A stretch of DNA of 64,000 nucleotides from Phycisphaerales bacterium (GTDB lineage Bacteria; Planctomycetota; Phycisphaerae; Phycisphaerales; SM1A02), in NCBI GenBank assembly GCA_009691915.1, contig SIAD01000004.1, positions 1 through 64,000 of the forward strand, read 5' to 3'. The notes below the pieces were generated by a model. The model searched no databases and was not told the origin of the DNA. It saw only the letters and a program-made list of their open reading frames with translations. Each line of letters starts with the position of its first letter. Positions within the stretch are counted from its first letter, which is position 1. Below are positions 44,677 through 52,957 of this stretch, in pieces. Position numbers and translations under genes: made by a program.

Positions 44677-44714
44677 GTTCGCGGTGACATCTTGAATAAT
44701 CGAAAGGATCCGAC

Positions 44715-46070
44715 ATGAATGAAATCATCAGACTGCTGGACCATGTGGCCCGGGAGAAGAATGTGGATCGAGAACTGCTGGTGCAGGATCTTGAGCTGGC
44801 CATGGTGAGTGCCGCTCGCAAGCACTTCAATTCTGAAGAACCCGATGAGTTTGGCTGTTCGATCGACCGCCTTGGGGGGACGATTTCGCTCTGGCGCAAC
44901 GAGGAAGATGGTTCGCAGAAGGCGATCCCATTGGACCAACTTGGTCGGATTCCCGCACAGACCGCCAAGCAGGTCATGATCCAGCGGTTCCGCGAGAACG
45001 AGCGGGTCTCGCTCCTCGACGAGTTTTCGAAGCGGCAGGGAGAACTCGTGACGGGCGTGGCGCAGCGGTACGAGGGCAACGCGCTCATCGTGCAGCTCGA
45101 GCGCGCTGAGGGGTTCATGCCCAAGAGCGAGCAGATCCCCGGTGAGCAGTTTCAGGCGGGCGATCGGGTGCGTTGCATCCTGCTTGATGTCCGCGATGCG
45201 GGAAGTCAGGTCAAGATCGTCATGAGCCGTGCGCACCCTGACTTCATCCGCAGGCTGTTCGAATCGGAAGTTCCCGAGGTCGCCGAGCGCACCATCGAGA
45301 TCAAGGCCATGGCGCGGGAGCCGGGATTCCGCACGAAACTAGCGGTTTCGAGCGTTGACTCGAAGGTCGACGCCGTCGGTGCATGCGTCGGTGTGCGCGG
45401 ATCACGGATCCGCAACATCGTCGACGAGCTCGGCGGAGAGAAGATCGACATTGTTCGCTGGAACGAATCGAGCCAGGTGCTGATCTCCAACGCACTCAAG
45501 CCGGCGGAGGTGGAGGAAGTCAGTCTCTGCTTCGAGCTCGGGCGAGCCACGATCATCGTGCGCGATGATCAACTCTCGTTGGCCATCGGTCGCCGCGGGC
45601 AGAATGTGCGCCTCGCCGCGCGTCTCACCGGATGGGATGTCGACATTCTTACGCCGCCTGAGTTTGAGAAGGGTCTTGGGATTCTTCAGGCGACGGTCAA
45701 GACCGTCGAGGGTGCCGTCGACGAGATGCTCGACAAGATGGGGGCACTGGGAATGATCAGCGTCTTCGATGTGGAGGAGATCGGAGAACCAATCCTCGTC
45801 GAAGAGTGCGGGATGAGCGAGGAACTGGCGGTCGCGGTCGTCAATGCGTGCTCGGAGCGCGCCAAGACCCTGGCGGCGGAGATGCAGCGCGAGAGTGCCG
45901 AGGCCGCGGAACGAAAGGCGGCGGAGGTGGCGGTTGCCGACGCACTGCTGGGTGGCCATGGATCTGGGCATTCGGCTGTCGCCACGACCGACGCGCAGAG
46001 CGAGTCGGCGGCCGACAGCATTCTTGGTATTGGCGGCGCTGGTGCCGGCACCGCGGAGTCAAGAGCTTGA
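44715..46070 (+). CDS. nusA: Transcription termination/antitermination protein NusA
   Basis: The 451-residue RNA-polymerase partner modulates pausing and termination. It has the N-terminal polymerase-binding domain (about 1-125), an S1 domain (about 130-200), two KH domains with the GVRGSRIRNIVDELGGEKIDIV and LAIGRRGQNVRLAARLTGWDVDI signatures, and a C-terminal HhH-like region. The tail is Ala/Glu-rich. An AAAGGA ribosome site precedes the ATG. RimP, which usually precedes nusA, is absent; a leader with terminator occupies that place. infB follows. Confidence 0.96.
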   Translation: MNEIIRLLDHVAREKNVDRELLVQDLELAMVSAARKHFNSEEPDEFGCSIDRLGGTISLWRNEEDGSQKAIPLDQLGRIPAQTAKQVMIQRFRENERVSLLDEFSKRQGELVTGVAQRYEGNALIVQLERAEGFMPKSEQIPGEQFQAGDRVRCILLDVRDAGSQVKIVMSRAHPDFIRRLFESEVPEVAERTIEIKAMAREPGFRTKLAVSSVDSKVDAVGACVGVRGSRIRNIVDELGGEKIDIVRWNESSQVLISNALKPAEVEEVSLCFELGRATIIVRDDQLSLAIGRRGQNVRLAARLTGWDVDILTPPEFEKGLGILQATVKTVEGAVDEMLDKMGALGMISVFDVEEIGEPILVEECGMSEELAVAVVNACSERAKTLAAEMQRESAEAAERKAAEVAVADALLGGHGSGHSAVATTDAQSESAADSILGIGGAGAGTAESRA

Positions 46071-46081
46071 TCGCGCTTTGC

Positions 46082-46135
46082 ATGACAGGCATGACAGGCA
46101 TGACAGGCATGACAGGCATGACAGGCATGACAGAT
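46082..46135 (+). repeat. 9-bp minisatellite between nusA and infB
   Basis: Five exact copies of ATGACAGGC and a sixth that ends differently (ATGACAGAT) lie between the nusA stop and the infB start. Read in frame from the first ATG it encodes (Met-Thr-Gly) repeated five times, and the frame closes with MTDQNTLE and TAA at 46151-46153, 3 bp before infB. The GGAG that serves infB (46147-46150) lies within this frame, so translation of a mini-cistron could couple to infB. Confidence 0.9.
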
Positions 46136-46156
46136 CAAAACACGCTGGAGTAATCA

Positions 46157-48946
46157 GTGGCAACAAAGACAGTCAAGAGGATCCGAATCACAGCCGTCGC
46201 GAAAGATCTAGGGATCACCGCGAAGGACATCATCGAGAAGTGTGCCAGAGAGGGCATCGAGGGTGTCACGACCCCGCAAGCATCCGTTCCCATGGGGCTC
46301 GCGGAGACGATCAGGGAGTGGTTCGGTTCTGGCCATGGCTCGTCTGCCCAGGAGGTGTCGGATCATGTCGATCTTGTCGCAGCCCGCGAACGGGCGAAGA
46401 AGGGCGTCGCCAAGCGCAAGGCGGGAGGGGCGGACTCTGCGACGGAGACTCTCGAGTCGACCCGTGCCGTCGACGCTCCGCCCGCACCCGCGTCATCGGA
46501 CATGACGGCGACACTTGCGCATCCCAAGGCCATCATCGAGACGGAACCACCGGTGATTGGGATCGCACTGCCGCCTGCACTTCCGGCTGCACCCACCGCA
46601 CGCGTCGAGCCGATCCAGCCATCCATGGCGGCCGCGCCCAGCGTGTCACCCGCGCCACCGAGAGCTCCGCCCGCCGCGGCGTCGCCCTCGGCACCGCCAT
46701 TGGGCCGACCTCCAGTACCCGTCCAACCTGCGGCCATGAATGTCCCGACACGGCCGGTCCGAGCTCGGCCGACCGGCGAAGTTCTTCAGCCGACGAAGAC
46801 GAGCCTCTCCGGACCGAAGGTCATTCGCGTGGACCGCCCCGATAATCTCCCGGCGCCACGACCGCGAGTCGGAGGACCGTTTGGCTCGCCCGGTGCCGGG
46901 GATAGCCGCACGGGTCCAGGCGCGGGAGGCGGTGCGGGCGTTCGACGGCCTCCAGCGTCAGGGCGGGTTGGTAGACCGGGACGCGATGCAGGGAGGACTG
47001 GAAGAGCGGGCGAGGGAGCGACCGGTGGAGGCTTCAGTCAGAAGGATCTTGACGAGCGCACATCCCGACTGGGAAACTCCTCGGGGATCTTCAACAAGTT
47101 CAAAGCCGGCCGACGGCCTGTGTCGACGGCACCGCGGGTAGTCGCCGTCAAGCCTCAGGGGCCAGTCATCATTCCCGACCCTGTGGCCGTGAAGGAACTA
47201 TCGGAACTCACCGGCATCAAGGCGGCCGAGATCATGAAGCGGTCCCTGATGGCGGGGAACATGATCACCATCAATGCGGCGCTCGACGGCATGACTGCGG
47301 CGGAACTCATGGCCGGATTCGGCATCGAGATCAAGATCCGGCAGGAAGCGAGTGCCTCCTTCCAGATCGAGCAGCGCGCCGCCGCGCGCACACGCACCGA
47401 TGAGCGGACCCGACCTCCGGTCGTGACGATCCTGGGACATGTCGACCACGGCAAGACCACACTGCTGGATCGGATCCGCAACACCAATATCGCCGCCGGT
47501 GAAGCGGGGGGGATCACCCAGTCGACGCGCGCATTCAAGGTGACTGTCGAGTCCGGCGAATCCCCGCGCGAGATCACCTTCATAGACACGCCGGGGCATG
47601 AAGCGTTCACTGCCATGCGCTCGCGCGGCGCGAAGATCACCGATGTCGTGGTGCTGGTCGTTGACGCGGTAGAGGGGGTTATGCCCCAGACGGTCGAGAG
47701 CATCAATCATGCGAAGGCCGCGAATGTCGCGATCATCGTCGCGCTCAACAAGATCGATCGTCCGGACTTTGACGAGAAAAACCTGCAGCGGATCTACGGA
47801 CAGTTGGCAGCCAACGAACTCAACCCGACTCCATGGGGAGGGCCGGTCGAAGTTGTGCAGGTCAGCGGTCTCAAGGGCACGGGGATCCCGGAGCTTCTTG
47901 AACTCATCGCGCTGCAGGCTGATGTCCTTGAACTCAAGGGGGACTGGAAGGGCAACGCGCAGGGCACGGTGCTGGAAGCGCGCATGGAAGAGGGGCGCGG
48001 TGCCGTCGCCCAGATTCTGGTGCAGGAAGGTGTCCTCAAGCGCGGGGACTTTGTCGTCGTGGGTCGTGGGTTCGGCCGCGTCCGCGATATTGTGAATGAC
48101 CGCGGTGAGCGGATCCAGACCGCGTTTCCCACCATGCCCGTCGCGATCTCTGGGATCGATGCACTTCCCGACGCCGGCGACAAGTTCTATGTGGTCGACA
48201 GCCTGGCCGCGGCTGAGCAGGCGGCGGCCGAACGGCGCGCGACCGAGCGCGAACGAGAGCTCGCTTCTCCGAAGATCACGCTCGACAACATCTTTGAGAC
48301 GATGGCCAACTCGAAGCGCAAGGAACTCCCCTTGATCGTCAAGGCCGATGTGCAGGGATCGCTGGAGACGCTCAAGGTCGTCCTCGGTCGGATCAAGGCC
48401 GACGATGTGACGATCTCCATCAAGCACTCGGGGGTCGGAGGCGTCAACGAGAGCGATGTCGAACTCGCCGCGACCACGGGCAGTGTCGTCGTGGGCTTCA
48501 ATGTCACTAGTAACGCCAAGGCGCGCAAGCTGGCCGAGATCCGCCGGGTCGACATCCGGATGTACGAGATCATCTACCAGCTCACCGACGACATGGACAA
48601 GGCGGTGCGTGGTCTCCTTGAGCCGGAAGTCAAACTGCAGGTCCTCGGTCATGCCGATGTTCGTGCGGTGTTCAAGATCACCAAAGTCGGCGCCGTGGCC
48701 GGGTGCTATGTCACCGACGGCGTGGTCGAACGGAACGCGCAGATCCGCGTCACGCGCGACGGCATTGTCGTCGAAAAGGATCGCCGCCTCGAGCAGCTCA
48801 AGCGCTTCAAGGATGATGCCAAGGAAGTTCGCGCCGGCAACGAGTGCGGCATGAAGATCAACGGATACGACGACATTCGTGAAGGCGATGTTCTCGAGTG
48901 CTACAGGACGATCACGGTCCGTCCGCTGGGCGGCGGGAATGCGTGA
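46157..48946 (+). CDS. infB: Translation initiation factor IF-2
   Basis: The 929-residue GTPase delivers initiator tRNA to the ribosome. The start is GTG, with GGAG 6 bp upstream. An N-terminal IF2_N domain is followed by a long Pro/Ala/Gly/Arg-rich linker (about 90-320), a second IF2_N-like module (around 350), then the G domain with GHVDHGKTT (about 429-437), DTPGHEAF and NKID, and C-terminal domains that bind fMet-tRNA. The linker is longer than in E. coli and low in complexity. rbfA overlaps its end by 8 bp, completing nusA-infB-rbfA. Confidence 0.97.
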   Translation: MATKTVKRIRITAVAKDLGITAKDIIEKCAREGIEGVTTPQASVPMGLAETIREWFGSGHGSSAQEVSDHVDLVAARERAKKGVAKRKAGGADSATETLESTRAVDAPPAPASSDMTATLAHPKAIIETEPPVIGIALPPALPAAPTARVEPIQPSMAAAPSVSPAPPRAPPAAASPSAPPLGRPPVPVQPAAMNVPTRPVRARPTGEVLQPTKTSLSGPKVIRVDRPDNLPAPRPRVGGPFGSPGAGDSRTGPGAGGGAGVRRPPASGRVGRPGRDAGRTGRAGEGATGGGFSQKDLDERTSRLGNSSGIFNKFKAGRRPVSTAPRVVAVKPQGPVIIPDPVAVKELSELTGIKAAEIMKRSLMAGNMITINAALDGMTAAELMAGFGIEIKIRQEASASFQIEQRAAARTRTDERTRPPVVTILGHVDHGKTTLLDRIRNTNIAAGEAGGITQSTRAFKVTVESGESPREITFIDTPGHEAFTAMRSRGAKITDVVVLVVDAVEGVMPQTVESINHAKAANVAIIVALNKIDRPDFDEKNLQRIYGQLAANELNPTPWGGPVEVVQVSGLKGTGIPELLELIALQADVLELKGDWKGNAQGTVLEARMEEGRGAVAQILVQEGVLKRGDFVVVGRGFGRVRDIVNDRGERIQTAFPTMPVAISGIDALPDAGDKFYVVDSLAAAEQAAAERRATERERELASPKITLDNIFETMANSKRKELPLIVKADVQGSLETLKVVLGRIKADDVTISIKHSGVGGVNESDVELAATTGSVVVGFNVTSNAKARKLAEIRRVDIRMYEIIYQLTDDMDKAVRGLLEPEVKLQVLGHADVRAVFKITKVGAVAGCYVTDGVVERNAQIRVTRDGIVVEKDRRLEQLKRFKDDAKEVRAGNECGMKINGYDDIREGDVLECYRTITVRPLGGGNA

Positions 48947-49352
48947 TCGAGGTCGCAAGGGCCCGAAACTTCCGCCGGGCGTGTCGCTCGGCGGACGCTT
49001 CCCGGGAGCCCCGCAGTCTGGAGCCCCCGAGGCTCCGAGTTCACGGCCAGCGCAGGTGGCAAGCGTCGTGCAGCGCGCCATCCAGGAGCGAATCATTCGC
49101 GGTCTCAGTGACCCGCGCTTCCAGGGCATGGTGTCTGTGCAAGAAGTCCGGATGAAAAGCGACCTTTCCATTGCAACAGTGTGCGTGTCCGTGCTGCCCG
49201 TCGAGCGGGCCAAGCTGACTCTTTCGGCGATGCGCAGTGCCGCCGGATTCTTCCGGTCGCACCTGCGGGAATCGACGAGGCTCAGAAGCGTCCCGCAGAT
49301 CGAGTTTGAATTGAGCGATCCACCCAGCCCCCCAGATGAGGAGACCCCGTGA
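48939..49352 (+). CDS. rbfA: Ribosome-binding factor A
   Basis: The 137-residue 30S-maturation factor contains the RbfA KH-like fold: SVVQRAIQERIIRGLSDPRF, VSVQEVRMKSDLSIATVCVSVL and RLRSVPQIEFELSD. An N-terminal extension of about 40 residues (Arg/Lys/Pro/Gly-rich) precedes the core and has no counterpart in typical 120-residue RbfA. The ATG at 48939 lies within the infB end, the usual arrangement. truB and rpsO, which often follow, are absent. Confidence 0.92.
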   Translation: MRDRGRKGPKLPPGVSLGGRFPGAPQSGAPEAPSSRPAQVASVVQRAIQERIIRGLSDPRFQGMVSVQEVRMKSDLSIATVCVSVLPVERAKLTLSAMRSAAGFFRSHLRESTRLRSVPQIEFELSDPPSPPDEETP

Positions 49353-50077
49353 AGGACGCAAAGCCGTCGTACAACATCAACCGCCTCAATTCGCTCGTCC
49401 TCAAGTGGGGCGCGAGAGCACGGGCTGAGGAACCCAACACCAGCGATCTTCTGGCACTCTTTATCCACTCCACGCTGCTCGCGGATGCGTCCACCGAGAT
49501 GGCCGACAACGCAATGCAGAAGATCCGCAGCCAGAATGTCGACTTCAACGAGTTCCGTGTGAGTCTCGTGGATGAGATGGTGGCGGTGATCGGGGTCAAG
49601 TACCCCGATGCGTTTCAGCGCATGCGGGGACTGCGCATGACGATGTTTGACCTCTTCCGCCGTCACCACAAGGTTTCGCTCGATCAGCTCATCGCCAAGC
49701 CGACGAAGGATGTCAAGATCTACATGGAAAACCTGGAGGGGATGCCTCCGTTCGTGTCCACGCGGTTCCTGCTTCTGGGCTTCGGCTACCCGTCGGTGCC
49801 GGTCGACTGGACGACGATTGACTTTCTCATGCACGAGGAAGTGCTCAACGAACCGATCGAGCCCGCGCAACTGATGAAGGAGTGGTCCAAGAAGTTCAAG
49901 AGCGAGCGCGCGCGGGCGATTCACTTCGCGCTGGTCGCGGGCACCGACGCCTTCCACGCGGGCGGGAAAGCGTCCAAGGCGCGCAAGGCCCGTGAGAGCA
50001 CTCCCAAGCTGAGCGGTGCGGCGGCGGCTTCCGCCGAGGCGGCGAAGAAGGGGAAGGCTTCGATCCGCTCGCGCTGA
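49349..50077 (+). CDS. Degenerate endonuclease-III-like HhH protein
   Basis: The 242-residue protein resembles the HhH-GPD superfamily of DNA glycosylases in the middle: LEGMPPFVSTRFLLLGFG, followed by YPSVPVDWTTIDFL. In EndoIII the same place reads LPGVGRKTA with catalytic Lys and then VDTH with catalytic Asp. Here the Lys position is replaced, the Asp is kept and the C-terminal iron-sulfur cysteines are missing. A Lys/Ala-rich tail (about 208-242) resembles DNA-binding tails. It starts at GTG overlapping the rbfA stop and precedes yebC by 12 bp. Catalysis is unlikely; nucleic-acid binding is inferred. Identification as HhH-like rests on these motifs alone. Confidence 0.6.
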   Translation: MKDAKPSYNINRLNSLVLKWGARARAEEPNTSDLLALFIHSTLLADASTEMADNAMQKIRSQNVDFNEFRVSLVDEMVAVIGVKYPDAFQRMRGLRMTMFDLFRRHHKVSLDQLIAKPTKDVKIYMENLEGMPPFVSTRFLLLGFGYPSVPVDWTTIDFLMHEEVLNEPIEPAQLMKEWSKKFKSERARAIHFALVAGTDAFHAGGKASKARKARESTPKLSGAAAASAEAAKKGKASIRSR

Positions 50078-50089
50078 ATGGGGTGCCCC

Positions 50090-50815
50090 ATGGCCGGACA
50101 CAGTGCATGGAAAAACATCAAGCACCGTAAAGCGTCGGTTGACGCCAAGCGGGGAAAGATCTGGTCGAAGGCGTCGCGTGCGATCATCGTCGCGGCGCGC
50201 ACGGGGGGGGCGGACATTCGATTCAACTCGACCCTGCGTCTGGCGATCGACGACGCTAAGGCGGTCAACATGCCACGCGACACGATCGAGAAGGCCGTGA
50301 AGAAGGGCTCGGGTGATCTCGGTGGCGAGGAATTCCAGGCCATCCGTTACGAGGGCTATGGCCCGGGAGGTGTGGCAGTGATCGCCGAGGTGCTGACCTC
50401 CAACATCAATCGCACAGCTCCCGAAATCCGCATGATCTTTGACAAGAACGGCGGGAACCTCGGTGTCCCCGGATCGGTCTCGTTTGGGTTCGTCCATGCG
50501 GGGGTGATCCTGATTGACCGCGCCGCGGCGAAGGAGGACCGCCTCGTCGAAGTCGCCCTTGAAGCTGGTGCGGACGATGTCCTTGAGGAGGACGAAGTCT
50601 GGCAGGTGACCAGCCGCTCGGCCGTGCTTCCGGTGGTGCGCGACGCAATTGAGGCGGCGGGGATCGCGGTGATTGAGGCGCAGGTAATGTGGGTTGCGTC
50701 CAGCACTGTCGACATCGACTCGGAGCGTGCGGCCGAGATCACTCGGCTGGTTGATGCCCTCGAAGAGAACGACGATGTCCAAAGGGTCTTTACCAATGCA
50801 AACTTTCTGGAGTAG
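50090..50815 (+). CDS. yebC: YebC/PmpR-family protein (TACO1)
   Basis: The 241-residue protein starts MAGHSAWKNIKHRKA and continues with DAKRGKIWSKASRAI, the family signature; then YEGYGPGGVAVIAEVLTSNINRT and FDKNGGNLGVPGSVSFGF. Family members act as transcription regulators or as translation factors that relieve stalls at proline runs. The ATG at 50090 is fixed by the family N-terminus. The following lipoprotein gene overlaps its end by 20 bp. Confidence 0.94.
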   Translation: MAGHSAWKNIKHRKASVDAKRGKIWSKASRAIIVAARTGGADIRFNSTLRLAIDDAKAVNMPRDTIEKAVKKGSGDLGGEEFQAIRYEGYGPGGVAVIAEVLTSNINRTAPEIRMIFDKNGGNLGVPGSVSFGFVHAGVILIDRAAAKEDRLVEVALEAGADDVLEEDEVWQVTSRSAVLPVVRDAIEAAGIAVIEAQVMWVASSTVDIDSERAAEITRLVDALEENDDVQRVFTNANFLE

Positions 50816-51296
50816 GCGCGTCGGACGATCGTTCGTAGCGCTCGCCGTGTCGTGTGCGTCGTTCGCGGTGGTTGGGTGTGCCTCGGCAACGCGCGACTAC
50901 CCAGGTGTGACACGCGATGCGCTGTGGGCCGCGGCCGTGGGAGCGGCCAACCATCCGCAGTACACCGACTGGTTTGTCGCGGAGAACGGGGTCTTCGTCG
51001 ATGAAGCGGAACTTCGGATCGAGATTCACCGCGAACTCAAACGGGACCACGCTCCACCGGGGGCCGCGCTGCGACGGGAGTCCGAGACATGGTCGCTCTC
51101 CGTGCGGCTCGACATGGACGACCGTATCCCGAAGGTGTGTGTCGACTCCCGTGCAGGGATCAAGTCGCGTGGGTTCAAACGACAGGCGGATCACTTCTTC
51201 TCTGAGATCGACTCTCGATTGGCGCAGGTCTCACCGAAAGATGCTGGGGCAACAGTGCCGGCCGCCGAAGCGCCCGGGCCGCTTCAGGCCCCGTAG
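50796..51296 (+). CDS. Uncharacterised lipoprotein
   Basis: The 166-residue protein has a signal peptide with a lipobox (FAVVGCAS, Cys26). The mature part starts with an aromatic/charged segment (WAAAVGAANHPQYTDWFVAENG) and is alpha/beta in character up to a Pro/Ala-rich tail. I recognise no family. It overlaps the yebC end by 20 bp, so it belongs to the same transcript. The ATG at 50796 begins the signal peptide. Confidence 0.75.
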   Translation: MQTFWSRRVGRSFVALAVSCASFAVVGCASATRDYPGVTRDALWAAAVGAANHPQYTDWFVAENGVFVDEAELRIEIHRELKRDHAPPGAALRRESETWSLSVRLDMDDRIPKVCVDSRAGIKSRGFKRQADHFFSEIDSRLAQVSPKDAGATVPAAEAPGPLQAP

Positions 51297-51325
51297 GAAA
51301 ACACGCGAGCCGGTGCCACGCTGCG

Positions 51326-52060
51326 TCAGGGCTGCGGCGGCGCGAGACCCGCGCTCGCGAGCGCGCGCTTGGCGATGGCCGAGATCACGGCCAGGGCAAC
51401 AATCAGGCACGCTAGGCCGATGCCGAACCACATCCATCCCTGCTGCGCTAAGAGCGACTGAATGTCCTCGGCCCCAGTAGCTGCGGCCGCCGCTGCCGCG
51501 GTGCAGAGTGCCGCGGTGCGAGGGAGCATCCCGAGTCCAGTCGCGGCGACGACCGGCACGAGCCGTACTCCCGACGCGCCCATCGCCAGATTCGCGGCGG
51601 CGAATGGAGAGTTGGGGGGAAGACGCAGGAGCAGGATCAACAGGAATGTCCGCCGCTGGCTGGCGTCGACGAGCGCGGCCCGAATGACTCTCGACTTGGG
51701 ACTCGCGTCGAGCCACGCAACGACCCTTGGCCCGCTGGCCAGGCGAGCGACGCTCCAGCCGATCGCAGCGCCGACGACAAGCCCAGCCGTGACCGCCATC
51801 GTGCCCTCCACCGCACCGAAGACCCATCCACCGAGAATCGTCTGGGCGTACGGTGGCAGGAGTCCAAGCCCCGTTGTCACCGCGAAACACCCGGCAAAGA
51901 TGACGATTGCGGCGCCATCCCGTTCCCTGAGCCACTGTCCGACGAGCCCGAGTTCCGCAACGAGCATCACTCCCATGATTGCAGGCACGGTGAGCCAGAT
52001 CGCCGCCAGAACGACGACGGCCTTGTGCTGTCGCCAGTCAGGCCGAGCGAGTGCGCTCAT
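51326..52060 (-). CDS. TVP38/TMEM64 (DedA-like) membrane protein
   Basis: The 244-residue protein has about six membrane segments and the family core: GLLPPYAQTILGGWVFG, then the GPRVVAWLDASPKSRVI stretch and the LLILLLRLPPNSPFAAANLAMGASGV motif typical of SNARE-associated/DedA proteins. Members are linked to lipid scrambling or transport in other organisms. The ATG at 52060 overlaps the end of the TauE-type gene (ATGA); the much longer open frame upstream is antisense of that gene. Confidence 0.85.
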   Translation of the reverse strand: MSALARPDWRQHKAVVVLAAIWLTVPAIMGVMLVAELGLVGQWLRERDGAAIVIFAGCFAVTTGLGLLPPYAQTILGGWVFGAVEGTMAVTAGLVVGAAIGWSVARLASGPRVVAWLDASPKSRVIRAALVDASQRRTFLLILLLRLPPNSPFAAANLAMGASGVRLVPVVAATGLGMLPRTAALCTAAAAAAATGAEDIQSLLAQQGWMWFGIGLACLIVALAVISAIAKRALASAGLAPPQP

Positions 52061-52887
52061 TGACCCAGTCCCATCATGCGGATGCTGAGGAGCGCACACA
52101 TCGCGGCGAATGCGATCGCCAACTTCTGCATAGGGATCCGGTGGACAAGCGATGCCCCCGCGTAGGAGCCAAGGAATGCGCCAGGGGCGAGCGCGGCCGC
52201 CAGCCAGGCGGCGGAGGAGACGGTGATCGCGTCGCCGGATGGTGTCGTCACCGATTGCAGGGTTGCGAACTTGAGAGCTGCACCGGCGACAACCGTCGGA
52301 AGGATGAGGAACGCACTTGTCGCGATCGTCGTGCGGATGTTGAAGTTGTTGACGACGCGCATGAGCGGGACTGCGATCACGCCGCCGCCGATCCCGAGCA
52401 CGCCGGAGAGGGTCCCCATCGCACCTCCGACCAACGCGGCCGGCCCCCAGGAGAGTCGCTCCGCCGCGGACCCGGTTCTGGATGGTCCTCGCGCGGGTCG
52501 AAATCGCCGCACGACTTCCGCCACGGCCACATACAGAAGGAAGACGGCAAAGATGCGCTCCAGCCAGAGCGGATCGGGAAGAGCGTTGCCGATGGCGATT
52601 CCCGCGCCGACTGTGGCAAGTGAGAACGGGATCGTTCGGTAGGCGAACACCCAGCGGATCGCGCGCGCCTTGATGTGCCTCGGGATGCTTCCGGCGGCAA
52701 CCAGCAGTGCCGCGGTCAGGCTCGCGGCCTGATAGAGGTGGGGATTGCTTCCGTGCGCGAGTGTGAGAAGGGGAATGATGACCAGCCCGCCGCCGATGCC
52801 AAAGAGCCCGCCGAGGAATCCACCGATGGCACCGATGGCAATGGAGATCGCCAGACTTGAGGGATCGAGGGCGAAGACCGCGGTCAC
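52057..52887 (-). CDS. TauE/SafE-family membrane permease
   Basis: The 276-residue protein has about eight helices and the two-fold family motif: GGFLGGLFGIGGGLVIIPLL near the start and GTLSGVLGIGGGVIAVPLM in the middle. The family exports sulfite or other organosulfur anions. A GTG at 52887 is chosen because the helix region begins directly there; longer starts to 52998 would overlap the divergent comM start. It is coupled to the TVP38-type gene by an ATGA overlap. Substrate unknown. Confidence 0.85.
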   Translation of the reverse strand: MTAVFALDPSSLAISIAIGAIGGFLGGLFGIGGGLVIIPLLTLAHGSNPHLYQAASLTAALLVAAGSIPRHIKARAIRWVFAYRTIPFSLATVGAGIAIGNALPDPLWLERIFAVFLLYVAVAEVVRRFRPARGPSRTGSAAERLSWGPAALVGGAMGTLSGVLGIGGGVIAVPLMRVVNNFNIRTTIATSAFLILPTVVAGAALKFATLQSVTTPSGDAITVSSAAWLAAALAPGAFLGSYAGASLVHRIPMQKLAIAFAAMCALLSIRMMGLGQ

Positions 52888-52957
52888 GACGAGGGGACAG
52901 TAGGCGAAATAGGGGAAGGTTTGGTGGCGTCGCTGCGCGCGGGCGTAGGTTTCCCCT

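Noticed and set aside
44505-44687. 60-codon frame in the nusA leader
   Set aside because: The strong terminator lies inside it, and it would be cut off before its stop; it also overlaps the better-supported 17-codon frame.
45841-46128. Minus-strand frame with Met-Pro-Val repeats
   Set aside because: It is the reverse reading of the 9-bp minisatellite joined to antisense nusA, with no ribosome site.
47198-50782. A 1194-codon open frame on the minus strand
   Set aside because: It lies antisense to infB, rbfA, the EndoIII-like gene and yebC, all with clear homology. Long antisense frames are expected at this GC content, and its residues show no family.
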